From contig NZ_BOML01000033.1 of NCBI RefSeq assembly GCF_016862175.1, forward strand, positions 124,001 through 188,000: a DNA stretch of 64,000 bases, in the 5' to 3' direction. The DNA comes from Paractinoplanes durhamensis. Lineage in GTDB: Bacteria > Actinomycetota > Actinomycetes > Mycobacteriales > Micromonosporaceae. The position numbers and the translations under genes were made by a program. The notes beneath the pieces were generated by a model. It searched no databases and had not been told where the DNA came from. It saw only the letters and a list, made by a program, of their open reading frames with translations. Positions 43,009 through 52,571 of the stretch are shown here, piece after piece (position 1 is the first letter of the stretch; each line of letters opens with the position of its first letter).

Positions 43009-44056
43009 CAAAGAGCTTCAGGCTGAACCCGGTGTTCGTGGTCGCGCCCGGAACGTTCGCCCGGCTGTAGGTGGTGTTGCCCCACCAGCAGAAACTCCCG
43101 GTGAACCAGTAGCGGTTGCTCCACGAGTACGGCGTGCCCTTCGGCACCGCGTGGAACATCAGCGGAAACCGCGGCCCGGCCGGCGGCGAGGTGGCGATGT
43201 CCCCGTTGAGCAGCACGAACGAGTGGTGCCCGGGCCCGTTGACGTTGACCGTCGGATCCCAGCCGGCCATCATCGTCGCCCGGTTCGACCCGAACAGGCA
43301 GCCGTTCGACTTGTACCAGTCCCAGACGTAGGTGGGGTCGCCGCCGGCCCGAAGCCGCAACTCGGCCAGGCAGTACTGCTCACTCCAGCTGCCGTTGGCG
43401 GAGTAGACGATGTGCAGCTGCCCGTTCGGGTCTTTGATCGCTTCCGGCGCCTCGTTGATGAACGGATTCCCGACGACCCGTTCCCAGCTCTCCCGGGGTT
43501 GCGAGATGACATAGCGAGCCCCGGTCGGCGCGGTGGGCGAGCTCATCCGCGCGATGTAGAGGTTCTGCTCGACATTGGTGTCACCGGCCCACCCCGACCA
43601 GACGAACCACCGCTGCGAGTTGAAGGTGAACAGCGTCCCGTCGATCGCCCACTTGTTGTCGGGCAACGCAAGCTGCGTCTCGCCCCCATACCCGCTGTCC
43701 GCAGTCGCCGAGCTGATCACGAACATCCGATGAGCAGAGCCGACCCCCGCGGTGAAGTAGATGTAGAAGCGCCCACCATCCACCACGATCTCGGGAGCCC
43801 AAACTTCACCGCGCCCACGGCTGTCACTCCAGACCTGCCGAGCGGCAGCCGAGCCAAGAGCATCAGGAGAGCCGGCTTGCCGTACGGCGATGCCACCACC
43901 GGTCGATTGCACCGAGATGTAGGTGCCCCCGACCCGCAGAACACTGGGATCAGCGGCCCGAAGACTGGTCTGGGCGGCATCAGCACCGCCGGCAACGGCG
44001 ACGGCACCACCAAGCGCAAGCACGAGCGCGCCGGCGACGATGAGCAGTTTCTTCAT
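43004..44056 (-). CDS. Secreted GH43-type glycoside hydrolase
   Basis: A 350-residue five-bladed beta-propeller enzyme expected to act on arabinan or related side chains of pectin. The signal peptide is KKLLIVAGALVLALGGAVAV, cleaved around GADAAQT. DPSVLRVGGTYISVQ carries the catalytic base Asp, EVWAPEIVVDGGRFYIYF is the family strand pair, and INEAPEAIKDPNGQLHIVY holds the likely catalytic Glu. Late segments (SFCWWGNTTYSRANVPG) close the propeller. A GAGAGCGCTCTC palindrome lies upstream. Substrate within the family is inferred from the neighbouring pectin genes. Confidence 0.87.
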   Translation of the reverse strand: MKKLLIVAGALVLALGGAVAVAGGADAAQTSLRAADPSVLRVGGTYISVQSTGGGIAVRQAGSPDALGSAAARQVWSDSRGRGEVWAPEIVVDGGRFYIYFTAGVGSAHRMFVISSATADSGYGGETQLALPDNKWAIDGTLFTFNSQRWFVWSGWAGDTNVEQNLYIARMSSPTAPTGARYVISQPRESWERVVGNPFINEAPEAIKDPNGQLHIVYSANGSWSEQYCLAELRLRAGGDPTYVWDWYKSNGCLFGSNRATMMAGWDPTVNVNGPGHHSFVLLNGDIATSPPAGPRFPLMFHAVPKGTPYSWSNRYWFTGSFCWWGNTTYSRANVPGATTNTGFSLKLFE

Positions 44057-44564
44057 GGCTCACATCCGTTGGGGATGGGCCTCCAGGTTCGACGCCGCAA
44101 GGGGGGATGGCGTCCGGCTCCGGCCGCGGCGGAGGCTGGTCGGGGGATGTGGCCAGGCCGTAATTGAGAGCGCTCTCTCCTGAGCCAGCGTTTCCCCGAC
44201 AGCGACCGAAGTCAATGTCCCTTCGGGCAGACCACCCGCAACGCACACGCCTGACCAGCACAGCGCCCGGATGCAGCGCGGGCGTGGTGCGGCGCGCGGC
44301 GGTGCGAGTCGGGCGAGGCGCGAGCGTGGCGCGTCTAGACCTTGAGCATTTCCTGTCCGCGGAGAGCATCAACTCGACAAGGTTGATCGCGGCCGGGAGT
44401 CGCACGCTGAAACCTGTCGGTTCGTGCTCAAAGCGCGCGCCATCTCATCAAGATCGCTCGAAGCCGGCAGTGCGCCGTCGGGGCGGGTCACGAACGGCAC
44501 GGTCGTAGGTTCTATCGTTCCGACCGACGGTGCGGCAAGAACTGTCCTTCGGACGTGGACTTTC
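44057..44564. other. Intergenic region, about 508 bp
   Basis: Between the GH43 start and the ricin-lectin gene stop. Apart from the GAGAGCGCTCTC palindrome I find nothing convincing: the open frames here (for example 44164-44508 plus) have compositional bias unlike genes and no ribosome binding site. Confidence 0.6.
44166..44177. promoter_or_regulatory. LacI-type operator GAGAGCGCTCTC
   Basis: A perfect 12-bp palindrome within TTGAGAGCGCTCTCTCC, about 110 bp upstream of the GH43 gene. Palindromes centred on GCGC with flanking GAGA/TCTC are typical of LacI-family sugar repressors. Confidence 0.6.
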
Positions 44565-45584
44565 CTACGGCAGGGACCAGCTCTGGTCGGTGGCGCCCGA
44601 GCATGCGGTGACCTTTGTTGTTGCGCCCAGTGAGCCGGGGTCGGTCAGGCACTGGCCGGTTGCGGGGTTTACCAGGGCGTTTGCGGCTCCGGTTCGCCAC
44701 TGGCCGGACGCCTGGCCGGTGCAGCCGGCTATGCGGACCGTGGCGTCGCCGGTTGTCTGGGCGCATTTGCCGGCTACCCGCAGCGTGCCGTCCGTGGCCA
44801 GGGTGAAGTGCTGGGCGTCCACGTCGGCGCAGCCGCTCACCATGATCGGGCTGCCGTCGATGCCGAACAGGCCGCCCAGGGCCAGGCATCGGCCGCTTGC
44901 CGCGGTCACCGAGCCGGTGCGGTCGCTGGCCGGTGGGGTCGGCGTCACCGAAACGGATGCCGACGGGCTCGGGGCGGAGGCGCTCGCCGCGACCGACGCC
45001 GAGACGGAGGCGCTGGGTGACGCGCTTGCCGATGCGCTGGGTGATGAGGTCGCCACCGAGGCCGACGGGTGGGCGGGGGCGGCGGGTGGGCTTCCGGGCT
45101 GGCCGGGGGTGAAGGCGGGTAACGCCGTGCTCGGCTGCACGGTCGAGTCCTTCGGGGAGAAGATCAGGATGCCGGCCACGGCCAGCGCCAGCACCACGCC
45201 ACCGACCAGGGCGAGCATCCGCAGCGCCAGGATGCGGCCGAGGGTGCGGCGGGCGTGTGAGGGCGGCGCGTCACCCGGGACCGGGTCGATGACGGCGGTG
45301 TCGTCGTCGACGACCGCGGGCTGGATCACCGTGGGGACGTCGGCGGGATCGCGCGGCGCCGGCATGGTGGTGACGTAGGGGCGGACCAGGACGGGGTCCG
45401 GGAGGTCGACGTCGTCCGCCGAGGGGGTGGTCATCCCGGCGCCATGCCGATCGGTGTCATGCCGATCGGTGTCATCCGAGGGGACGGTCGGGCCGGACCG
45501 GCCGGAGCTGTTCGGGGGTGTGGCCGGGTCGGCGCCCTGCCGGGCGGAGGTGGCCCGGTCGGCGTCGTCGGGGGGAGTGGTCAT
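44565..45584 (-). CDS. Membrane-anchored ricin-type beta-trefoil protein
   Basis: A 339-residue protein: an N-terminal disordered cytoplasmic part (about 1-120), one transmembrane helix (LALRMLALVGGVVLALAVAG, near 115-140), a long Ser/Ala/Pro-rich linker, and a C-terminal ricin-type domain (about 230-339) with RCLALGGLFGIDGSPIMVSG, QCLTDPGSLGATTKV and a final QSWSLP. It likely displays a sugar-binding domain outside the cell. The start ATG 45584 has AAGGCG upstream. It is divergent from the rhamnogalacturonan-lyase-like gene, sharing the motif at 45669. Confidence 0.8.
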   Translation of the reverse strand: MTTPPDDADRATSARQGADPATPPNSSGRSGPTVPSDDTDRHDTDRHGAGMTTPSADDVDLPDPVLVRPYVTTMPAPRDPADVPTVIQPAVVDDDTAVIDPVPGDAPPSHARRTLGRILALRMLALVGGVVLALAVAGILIFSPKDSTVQPSTALPAFTPGQPGSPPAAPAHPSASVATSSPSASASASPSASVSASVAASASAPSPSASVSVTPTPPASDRTGSVTAASGRCLALGGLFGIDGSPIMVSGCADVDAQHFTLATDGTLRVAGKCAQTTGDATVRIAGCTGQASGQWRTGAANALVNPATGQCLTDPGSLGATTKVTACSGATDQSWSLP

Positions 45585-45668
45585 GTCAGCGCCTTGGGAA
45601 ATCGACGGTCTCGGGGCAGACCGGTAAACGACCATACGCGAAATACACCTGAATGGATCAAACGGGCG

Positions 45669-45687
45669 GGTAAGCGCTTTCCTCACC
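45669..45687 (+). promoter_or_regulatory. Shared motif GGTAAGCGCTTTCCTCACC
   Basis: Contains the palindrome AAGCGCTT. It lies 62 bp before the rhamnogalacturonan-lyase-like gene and 85 bp before the divergent ricin gene, and matches sites at 54029 and 42990 (minus). Confidence 0.5.
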
Positions 45688-45748
45688 ATCCGAGTGATCG
45701 CTAAGCATCGATTGACATGGATTGCGGCGGGCGCGTACCCGTAGCGTC

Positions 45749-48394
45749 ATGACTCCGCCACTTAGCCGTCGCACGCTGCTCGCCAGCACCATCGGCGCCA
45801 CCGCCGGAATGGCCCTGCCGCTTGCCAAGGCCGAAGCCGACGCCGATGCTGCCGCCGAACTGCACTGGCTGGACGGGCCGCCCGCCGAGACCGCCGGCTG
45901 TGCCTGGGGCGTCCCGTGGCCCCGGGGCCGGCTGGCCAACGGCACCAAGCTGGCGCTGACCACGGCCGACGGCACCGGCGTGCCGGTGCAGTCGTGGCCG
46001 CTCGCCTACTGGCCGGACGGCACTCTCAAGTGGACCGGCCATGCCATCGGCGCGGGGAGCGCGAAGGCGGAACGCTACCTCCTGGCGCCGGGGACGCCGG
46101 CGACGAGCGAAGAGCCGGTTTCGGTACGCCGTAAGGGCGCCGACGTGATTCTCGCCAACGGCACGGTGGAGGTCCGGCTGGCCGGCCGCGGCGACCTGGT
46201 GCTCCCGGAGATCCGCCGCTCCGGCCGGGTCACCGCCGCCTCCGGCCGGCTGGTCCTGGATGTGCAGGACCGCCCGGACGACGAGACCGGCACCACCACC
46301 CGGTCGTCCTACCGCGGCGTGGTCGAGCAGGCCGTCGTCGAGCAGTCCGGCCCGGTCCGGGCGGTGGTCCGGCTGACCGGCACCTACCGCCGGGGGAACC
46401 GGAAGATCCTGCCGTGGACGCTCCGGGTCTACCTGAGCGGCGGCGAGGCGATCCGGATCGTGCACAGCTTCACCTGGGACGCCGACCCGGCCCGCGACTT
46501 CATCCGCGGCCTCGGCCTGCGCTTCGACGTCCCGATGACCGACGAGACCTACGACCGCCACGTCCGCTTCGGGGTGGCCGAAAAAGGCGTGTGGGGCGAG
46601 CCGGTCCGGGTGCTCACCGGCCTGCGCCGCGACCCCGGCGCCGCGGTCAACGCCGCCCAGGTCGACGGCACCGCGACCCCGCCGCGCGAGCAGTGGAACA
46701 CCCAGGTCAGCTCGATCTACACCCAGCTCGCCGAGTGGAACGACTTCCGGCTCACCCAGGAGTCGTCGGAGCACTTCACGGTCGCGAAGCGTACGTCCGC
46801 AAAGGGCAGCTGGCTGCGGCATGCCGGACGAGGCCGCCGGGCCTCGGGTTTCGGGTACGTGGGTGGGGTGTCCGGCGGGCTCGGGTTCGGGCTGACCGAC
46901 TTCTGGCAGCGGTTCCCGCGGGCGCTCGACATCCGCGGCGCGGCCGGGGCGACCGCGCAGGTGACGCTGTGGTCGTGGGCGCCGGACGGGCCGCCGATGG
47001 ATCTGCGCCACTACGACACCGTCGCGCACGGCCTCGACCTCGCCTACGAGGACGTGCAGGAGGGGTTCAGCACGCCGGAGGGGATCGTCGGTTCGGCCGA
47101 GATGGTCCTGTGGGCTTTCGACCGTACGCCCGCACGCAGCCGCATCGTGGCGCTCGAGGCCGCACTCACCGCAACCCCGCAGCTGGTCGCCGACCCGGAG
47201 TGGTACCACGCGGCCGGCATCTTCGGGCGCTGGAGCCTGCCGGACCGCAGCACCCCGGCCCGGGCGACGCTGGAGACCGCGCTGGCCAACGAGATCGACT
47301 TCTACGCGGGGCAGGTCGCCGGGCGGCAGTGGTACGGCTACTGGAATTACGGCGACGTGATGCACACCTACGACGCGGATCGGCACGAGTGGCGCTACGA
47401 CGTCGGCGGCTACGCCTGGGACAACGCCGAGCTGGGGACGGACGCGCTGCTCTGGTACGCGTTCCTGCGCTCCGGCGACCCGGCGACGTTCCGGCTGGCC
47501 CGGGCGATGACCCGGCACGTCAGCGAGGTCGACACGCACCACACCGGACGGTTCGCCGGGCTCGGCTCCCGGCACAACGTGTCGCACTGGGGCGACGGCG
47601 CCAAGGAGGCCCGGATCGGTGAGTCGTTCACCCGGCGGTTCTCCTACTACCTGACCGCCGACGAGCTGCTCGGCGACCTGATCCGGATGTCGCTGCGGGC
47701 CGACCGGACGCTGCTGACGGTCGAGCCGCTGCGGGAGGTGCTGCCGCCGCAGACTCTGGCGCCGACCCGGCTGCGGATCGGCCCGGACTGGTACGCCTTG
47801 GTCAGCAACTGGCTGACCGAGTGGGAACGCACCGGCGACACCCGATGGCGCGACAGGATCGTCACCGGGATGACCGACATCGCGGCGTTCCCGGCCGGGC
47901 TGTTCACCGGGGAGGCGGGCGGCGCGGTCGGCTTCGATCCGGAGACCGGCCACCTGACCAACCTCAGCAAGGGCGACTACATCGGCGGCTACAACCTGTC
48001 GATGGCGTTCGGCGGCGAGCAGATCCTGTGGGAGGCGCTCGACCTGGTGGACGTGCCGGCGTTCCGGGCGGCGCTGCTGGACTTCGCACACTACGTGCAG
48101 GCGACGTCGGCGGAGAAGATCGCCCGCTACGGCTTCGACTTCAACCCGAACGTGTTCGGGACCATCTACTCCCGGGTGACCGCGTGGGCCGGCGAGCAGC
48201 TCGGCGACGCTGCGCTGCGGCAGCGCGGCTGGGCCAAGTTCACCGCCGACGCGGCCGGCAAGCCGTGGCCGGCGCCGGTGACGGTGAACGGGGTCCCGGA
48301 GATCCCGGCCGGGGATTTCGCCACGAACGACTTCGCCCAGCGCGGCCTGGCGATCATCTCGCTGCTGGCGATCGCGCCCGGGGAGGCTCCGTAG
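45749..48394 (+). CDS. Secreted exo-rhamnogalacturonan-lyase-like protein (PcRGLX type)
   Basis: An 881-residue exported enzyme. The twin-arginine signal is SRRTLLASTIGATAGMALP. The N-terminal beta-rich region (WPLAYWPDGTLKWTGHAI, about 70-90) is characteristic of the RIFT-barrel/PcRGLX family (PL26-like). The middle and C-terminal parts are a beta-domain and an alpha/alpha-barrel (YGYWNYGDVMHTYD, YDVGGYAWDNAELG, HNVSHWGDGAKEA). The family attacks the rhamnogalacturonan I backbone. ATG 45749 follows the motif at 45669 and no strong ribosome binding site is visible. A terminator hairpin follows. Confidence 0.85.
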   Translation: MTPPLSRRTLLASTIGATAGMALPLAKAEADADAAAELHWLDGPPAETAGCAWGVPWPRGRLANGTKLALTTADGTGVPVQSWPLAYWPDGTLKWTGHAIGAGSAKAERYLLAPGTPATSEEPVSVRRKGADVILANGTVEVRLAGRGDLVLPEIRRSGRVTAASGRLVLDVQDRPDDETGTTTRSSYRGVVEQAVVEQSGPVRAVVRLTGTYRRGNRKILPWTLRVYLSGGEAIRIVHSFTWDADPARDFIRGLGLRFDVPMTDETYDRHVRFGVAEKGVWGEPVRVLTGLRRDPGAAVNAAQVDGTATPPREQWNTQVSSIYTQLAEWNDFRLTQESSEHFTVAKRTSAKGSWLRHAGRGRRASGFGYVGGVSGGLGFGLTDFWQRFPRALDIRGAAGATAQVTLWSWAPDGPPMDLRHYDTVAHGLDLAYEDVQEGFSTPEGIVGSAEMVLWAFDRTPARSRIVALEAALTATPQLVADPEWYHAAGIFGRWSLPDRSTPARATLETALANEIDFYAGQVAGRQWYGYWNYGDVMHTYDADRHEWRYDVGGYAWDNAELGTDALLWYAFLRSGDPATFRLARAMTRHVSEVDTHHTGRFAGLGSRHNVSHWGDGAKEARIGESFTRRFSYYLTADELLGDLIRMSLRADRTLLTVEPLREVLPPQTLAPTRLRIGPDWYALVSNWLTEWERTGDTRWRDRIVTGMTDIAAFPAGLFTGEAGGAVGFDPETGHLTNLSKGDYIGGYNLSMAFGGEQILWEALDLVDVPAFRAALLDFAHYVQATSAEKIARYGFDFNPNVFGTIYSRVTAWAGEQLGDAALRQRGWAKFTADAAGKPWPAPVTVNGVPEIPAGDFATNDFAQRGLAIISLLAIAPGEAP

Positions 48395-48398
48395 AGGG

Positions 48399-48434
48399 GC
48401 CGGCCGCGTTCCCCGCTCCGGGAACGCGGCCGGC
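48399..48434. terminator. Bidirectional terminator
   Basis: A perfect 15-bp inverted repeat (GCCGGCCGCGTTCCC and complement) with a 6-nt loop between two convergent genes. Followed on the plus strand by AAGCCGTTTTATT. Confidence 0.75.
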
Positions 48435-48442
48435 AAGCCGTT

Positions 48443-50278
48443 TTATTCAACGGTGACTGATTTGGCCAGGTTACGGGGCTGGTCCACGTCGTAGCCGCGA
48501 GCGGTGGCGATCTCGCACGCGAGGATCTGCAGCGGGACCGTGGTCATCAGCGGCGCCAGCAGGGTCGGCACCCGCGGCACGAAGATCAGATCATCGGCGT
48601 ACGCCCGGACGCCCTCGTCGCCCTCCTCGGCGATCACGATGGTGCGGGCACCCCGGGCCCGTACCTCCTGGATGTTGGAGACGACCTTGTCGCGCATCAT
48701 CGCGTTGCCGACCGGCGACGGCACCACGCAGATCACCGGGGTGTCGTCGTCGATGAGGGCGATCGGGCCGTGCTTGAGCTCGCCGGCGGCGAAGCCCTCG
48801 GCGTGCATGTAGGCGAGCTCCTTGAGCTTGAGCGCGCCTTCGAGGGCCACCGGGTAGCCGACGTGCCGGCCGATGAACAGCACCTGCCGGGCCGAGGAGA
48901 GGTCGCGGGAGAGCTTGCGCACCGGGTCCATCTGGTCGAGCAGGTCGCGCAGCAGGTCGGGGGTCTGCTGGAGCTGCCGGACGACGGCGCCCACCTCGTC
49001 GGCGTACATGATGCCGCGCACCTGGGCGAGGTAGAGACCCAGCAGATAGCAGGCGACCAGCTGGGTGAGGAAAGCCTTGGTGGACGCGACCGCGATCTCC
49101 GGCCCGCCGTGCGTGTAGAGCACCGCGTCCGACTCGCGGGGGATGGTCGAGCCGTTGGTGTTGCAGATCGCCAGCACCCGCGCCTTCTGCTGCTTCGCGT
49201 GCCGTAGTGCCATCAGCGTGTCCATCGTCTCGCCCGACTGGGAGATCGCGATGACCAGCGTCGAGGAGTCCAGGATCGGGTCGCGGTAGCGGAACTCGCT
49301 GGCCAGCTCGACCTCGCAGGGGATGCGGGTCCAGTGCTCGATGGCGTATTTAGCGACCATGCCGGAGTGGTAGGCGGTGCCGCAGGCGACGATGAAGACC
49401 TTGGTGACGTCGCGCAGGTCCTGGTCGCTGATCCGCACCTCGTCGAGCGCGATGCCGTGATCGGTCAGCCGGCCGAGCAGGGTGTCGGCGATCGCCTGCG
49501 GCTGGTCGGCGATCTCCTTGAGCATGAAGTGGTCGAAGCCGCCCTTCTCGGCGGCCTTCAGGTCCCAGTCGATGTGGAAGTCGGTGCCGGTCATCGGCAC
49601 CCCGGCGAAGTCGATGATCTCGATCGACGATGGGGTGATCACCACGACCTGGTCCTGGCCGAGCTCGATCGCCTCCCGGGTATAGGCGATAAATGCTGAC
49701 ACGTCGCTCGCCAGGAAGTTCTCGCCGTCCCCGCGGCCGACCACGAGCGGTGAGTTGCGCCGGGCACCGACCACCATGTCCGGATTGTCGGCAGAAACCG
49801 CGAGCAGGGTGAAGGCGCCCTCAAGTTGGCGGGAGACTCGGCGCATTGCCTCGGGCAAGGGAGCATCAATAGAGGCCAGGAGGTGCGCCACCACCTCGGT
49901 GTCGGTGTCACTGGTGAACTCGACGCCATCGGCCTCCAGCACCGCGCGCAACCGGGCGAAGTTCTCGATGATCCCGTTGTGGATCACCGCGATCCGGTTG
50001 TCGCTCGACAGGTGCGGATGGGCGTTCCGGTCGGTCGGGCCGCCATGCGTGGCCCACCGGGTGTGCCCGATGCCGGTCGTTCCCGCGTCGAGGGCACCGT
50101 CCGCCAGCGCCGCGCGTAAAACCGCGAGCTTTCCGGCCCGCTTCTCGGTCAGCAGCTCGCCGTCGCCGACGACCGCCACCCCCGCCGAGTCGTAGCCGCG
50201 GTACTCCAGCCGCCGCAGCCCGTCCACCACGATGTCCACGGCCGTCCGCCGGCCCGCATATCCCACGATTCCGCACAT
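48443..50278 (-). CDS. glmS: Glutamine-fructose-6-phosphate aminotransferase GlmS
   Basis: A 611-residue enzyme making glucosamine-6-phosphate from fructose-6-phosphate and glutamine, for cell wall precursors. MCGIVGYAG supplies the N-terminal Cys nucleophile, so ATG 50278 is required rather than an upstream start. The glutaminase half includes TGIGHTRWATHG and HNGIIENF. The two sugar isomerase domains carry CGTAYHSGMVAKY, AISQSGETMDT and the C-terminal PRNLAKSVTVE. The set is complete, with no glmS ribozyme seen. Confidence 0.97.
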   Translation of the reverse strand: MCGIVGYAGRRTAVDIVVDGLRRLEYRGYDSAGVAVVGDGELLTEKRAGKLAVLRAALADGALDAGTTGIGHTRWATHGGPTDRNAHPHLSSDNRIAVIHNGIIENFARLRAVLEADGVEFTSDTDTEVVAHLLASIDAPLPEAMRRVSRQLEGAFTLLAVSADNPDMVVGARRNSPLVVGRGDGENFLASDVSAFIAYTREAIELGQDQVVVITPSSIEIIDFAGVPMTGTDFHIDWDLKAAEKGGFDHFMLKEIADQPQAIADTLLGRLTDHGIALDEVRISDQDLRDVTKVFIVACGTAYHSGMVAKYAIEHWTRIPCEVELASEFRYRDPILDSSTLVIAISQSGETMDTLMALRHAKQQKARVLAICNTNGSTIPRESDAVLYTHGGPEIAVASTKAFLTQLVACYLLGLYLAQVRGIMYADEVGAVVRQLQQTPDLLRDLLDQMDPVRKLSRDLSSARQVLFIGRHVGYPVALEGALKLKELAYMHAEGFAAGELKHGPIALIDDDTPVICVVPSPVGNAMMRDKVVSNIQEVRARGARTIVIAEEGDEGVRAYADDLIFVPRVPTLLAPLMTTVPLQILACEIATARGYDVDQPRNLAKSVTVE

Positions 50279-50324
50279 GCCGGAGAAGTTAGTCAGCCAG
50301 TCCGACGGATTTCCTGTGCGGGAA

Positions 50325-52475
50325 CTACGCGTCTCCTGTCGGCAAACGGCTCCCGAGCAGGGCATTCAGCCCGCCGGTGCGGCGCAGCTTCTGCCAGCCG
50401 AGGCGAATGCCGCCGAGGGCGGCGAGGACCGATTGGATGAGTACGAGGTACATCAGTTGCCGGTAGACGAACTGCTGCAACGGCAGTCGCCAGAGCGGTC
50501 TCAGCGATTCCTTGTCGAGCCGGAACGCGTAGATCGTGCTGGCCAGCTGGACCAGCAGCATGGCCACCCAGGCCAGCGCGGTTTTCAGCGGGTCGAGGAA
50601 GAACAGCCCGTAGATCAGGAACACGTCGATCAGCGGGGAGAGCAGCGGCAGCAGGGTCTGGAACAGGGTCATGTTGATCAGGCCGCGGCGGCCGAACTTC
50701 CCGCCGGTGCCCCGCTCGAACAGGGTGCGGCGGTGCTTCCACATCGCCTGCATGGTGCCGTAGCTCCAGCGGTAGCGCTGCCGCCACAGCTGCGACATGG
50801 TCGACGGCGCCTCGGTCCAGGCGCGGGCCTGCTCCTCGTAGACGACCCGCCAGCCGGCCCGGATGATCGCGATGGTCAGGTCGGTGTCCTCGGCCAGGGT
50901 GTCGTCGCTGAGCCCGTTGACCTGCTTGAGGGCCTCGGTGCGGAAGGCGCCGATCGCGCCCGGCACGGTCGACATGCAGCGCATCACGTCGTAGGCGCGG
51001 CGGTCGATCGAGAAGCCGACCACGTATTCGATGTGCTGCCACAGGGCGACCATGCCCTTGCGGTTGGCCACCTTGGCGTTGCCGGCCACCGCGCCGACCT
51101 CGGCGGTCGCGAACGGCTGCACCAGCAGGCGGACGGTGTCCGGCTCGAAGACCGTGTCGCCGTCCATCATCACGACGACCTCGGTGTCGGCGTGCGCGAT
51201 ACCGGTGTTCAGCGCGGCCGACTTGCCGCTGTTCGGCTGGCGCACCACGGTCACGTTGGAGTAGCCGAGGGCCTCGGCGATGTCGGCGGTGCCGTCGTCC
51301 GAGCCGTCGTCGATCACCACGATCCGGATCGGGTGCGTGCTCGCCACCAGCGACCCGAGGGTGTCGGCGATGATCTCCTTCTCGTTGTAGGCCGGGACCA
51401 GCACGGTCGCCGGTTTCGTGTACGGCTCGCCCCACGCCCCGTTTTTCTTCCGGCGGGCGTGCTTGCGGCCGAGCGCGATCACCACGATCAGCCGGAGCAC
51501 GGTGAGTACGCCGAGCAGCAGCAACAGGTACGAGAAGAACACCGTGACGTGGGTGGCCATCTGCACCGCGCCGACCAGGCCGAGGCCGAGCACCCGGTCC
51601 TTGTTCGAGGCGGTCGGGTTGACCGTCGTCATGCCGGTCAGCGCCGAGACCGTGGTGAACGTGTAGCCCGCGTTCCGCAGCGTCGGGATGACCGTCTCGA
51701 GCGCGGTGGCGGTCTTGGACCGGTTCCCGCCGCCGTCGTGGAACAGCAGGATCGCGCCGGCGCCGTCGTCCGGGGTGACCGCGGTGACGATGTCGTCGAT
51801 GGTGACCGCCGACTCCCAGTCGCGGCTGTCCAGGTCGTTGACCACGGTCAGGTAGCCGCGCCGGCCCATGTCGGTCATCACCGACCAGACGTTGTTGTCG
51901 ATCGCCTTGACCGTCGACGAGTAGGGCGGGCGGAAGATCACGCTGGTCACCCCGGCCGCGCCGGCCAGCGCGAACTGGGTCTCCTGCATCTCCACCTCGC
52001 GCCGCCACTCGTTCTTGGTGGACAGGTCGGGGTGGGTGAAGGTGTGGATGCCGATCTCGTGGCCGGCGTCCTGCACGTCCCCGACCAGGTCCGGGTAGCG
52101 GCTGACCTCCGAGCCGATCATGAAGAACGTGCCGGGTACGTCGTACTTGGCAAGGACGTCGAGGATCTCCGGCGTGTAGGTCGGGCTGGGCCCGTCGTCG
52201 AAGGTCAGCACGATCTGTTTGTCCGGCACGCTGACCGTGGTCGTGGTGGTGCCGTCGGTCTGGATGACCGGGCCGCCGCCGTTGAGCACGTCGCTCGGCA
52301 CGTCGGCCGTCTCGGCGGTCGCCTCGGCCGCGCCGTCCTGCGTGAACTCGCCCTCGACCAGGCCGTTGACCATCAGGATCGCGGCGAACAGGGCGAGCAC
52401 CACGGTCAGCACGATCCAGCGCGGCCGCGGGACCGGGATGCGCCGCTTGGCCGGCGCGGACGTCTCGACGGACAC
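50325..52475 (-). CDS. Polysaccharide deacetylase (NodB) fused to a family 2 glycosyltransferase
   Basis: A 716-residue membrane protein. After a TM helix (WIVLTVVLALFAAILMVNG, near residues 20-38) comes a NodB domain: LTFDDGPSP, HEIGIHTFTHPDLS, FRPPYSSTVKAID and ILLFHDGG (catalytic Asp and His metal ligands). Then a helix and a GT2 domain: VLVPAYNEKE, VIDDGSDDGT, MMDGDTVFEPD, LAEDTDL and the QRYRW processivity motif, and more helices at the end. It probably makes and deacetylates a beta-glycan such as a chitin- or PNAG-like polymer. GTG 52475 has GGAAG upstream; ATG 52514 is the alternative. Divergent from the GH18-like gene. Confidence 0.9.
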   Translation of the reverse strand: MSVETSAPAKRRIPVPRPRWIVLTVVLALFAAILMVNGLVEGEFTQDGAAEATAETADVPSDVLNGGGPVIQTDGTTTTTVSVPDKQIVLTFDDGPSPTYTPEILDVLAKYDVPGTFFMIGSEVSRYPDLVGDVQDAGHEIGIHTFTHPDLSTKNEWRREVEMQETQFALAGAAGVTSVIFRPPYSSTVKAIDNNVWSVMTDMGRRGYLTVVNDLDSRDWESAVTIDDIVTAVTPDDGAGAILLFHDGGGNRSKTATALETVIPTLRNAGYTFTTVSALTGMTTVNPTASNKDRVLGLGLVGAVQMATHVTVFFSYLLLLLGVLTVLRLIVVIALGRKHARRKKNGAWGEPYTKPATVLVPAYNEKEIIADTLGSLVASTHPIRIVVIDDGSDDGTADIAEALGYSNVTVVRQPNSGKSAALNTGIAHADTEVVVMMDGDTVFEPDTVRLLVQPFATAEVGAVAGNAKVANRKGMVALWQHIEYVVGFSIDRRAYDVMRCMSTVPGAIGAFRTEALKQVNGLSDDTLAEDTDLTIAIIRAGWRVVYEEQARAWTEAPSTMSQLWRQRYRWSYGTMQAMWKHRRTLFERGTGGKFGRRGLINMTLFQTLLPLLSPLIDVFLIYGLFFLDPLKTALAWVAMLLVQLASTIYAFRLDKESLRPLWRLPLQQFVYRQLMYLVLIQSVLAALGGIRLGWQKLRRTGGLNALLGSRLPTGDA

Positions 52476-52571
52476 GTGATCTTCCAATCCCCCGAACGGC
52501 AGACGCTGGCTCATCGCCCTTATCGGTCGAACCGGGACGTTTCTGAGCCATTCACGTGGGATAGTTCGGGG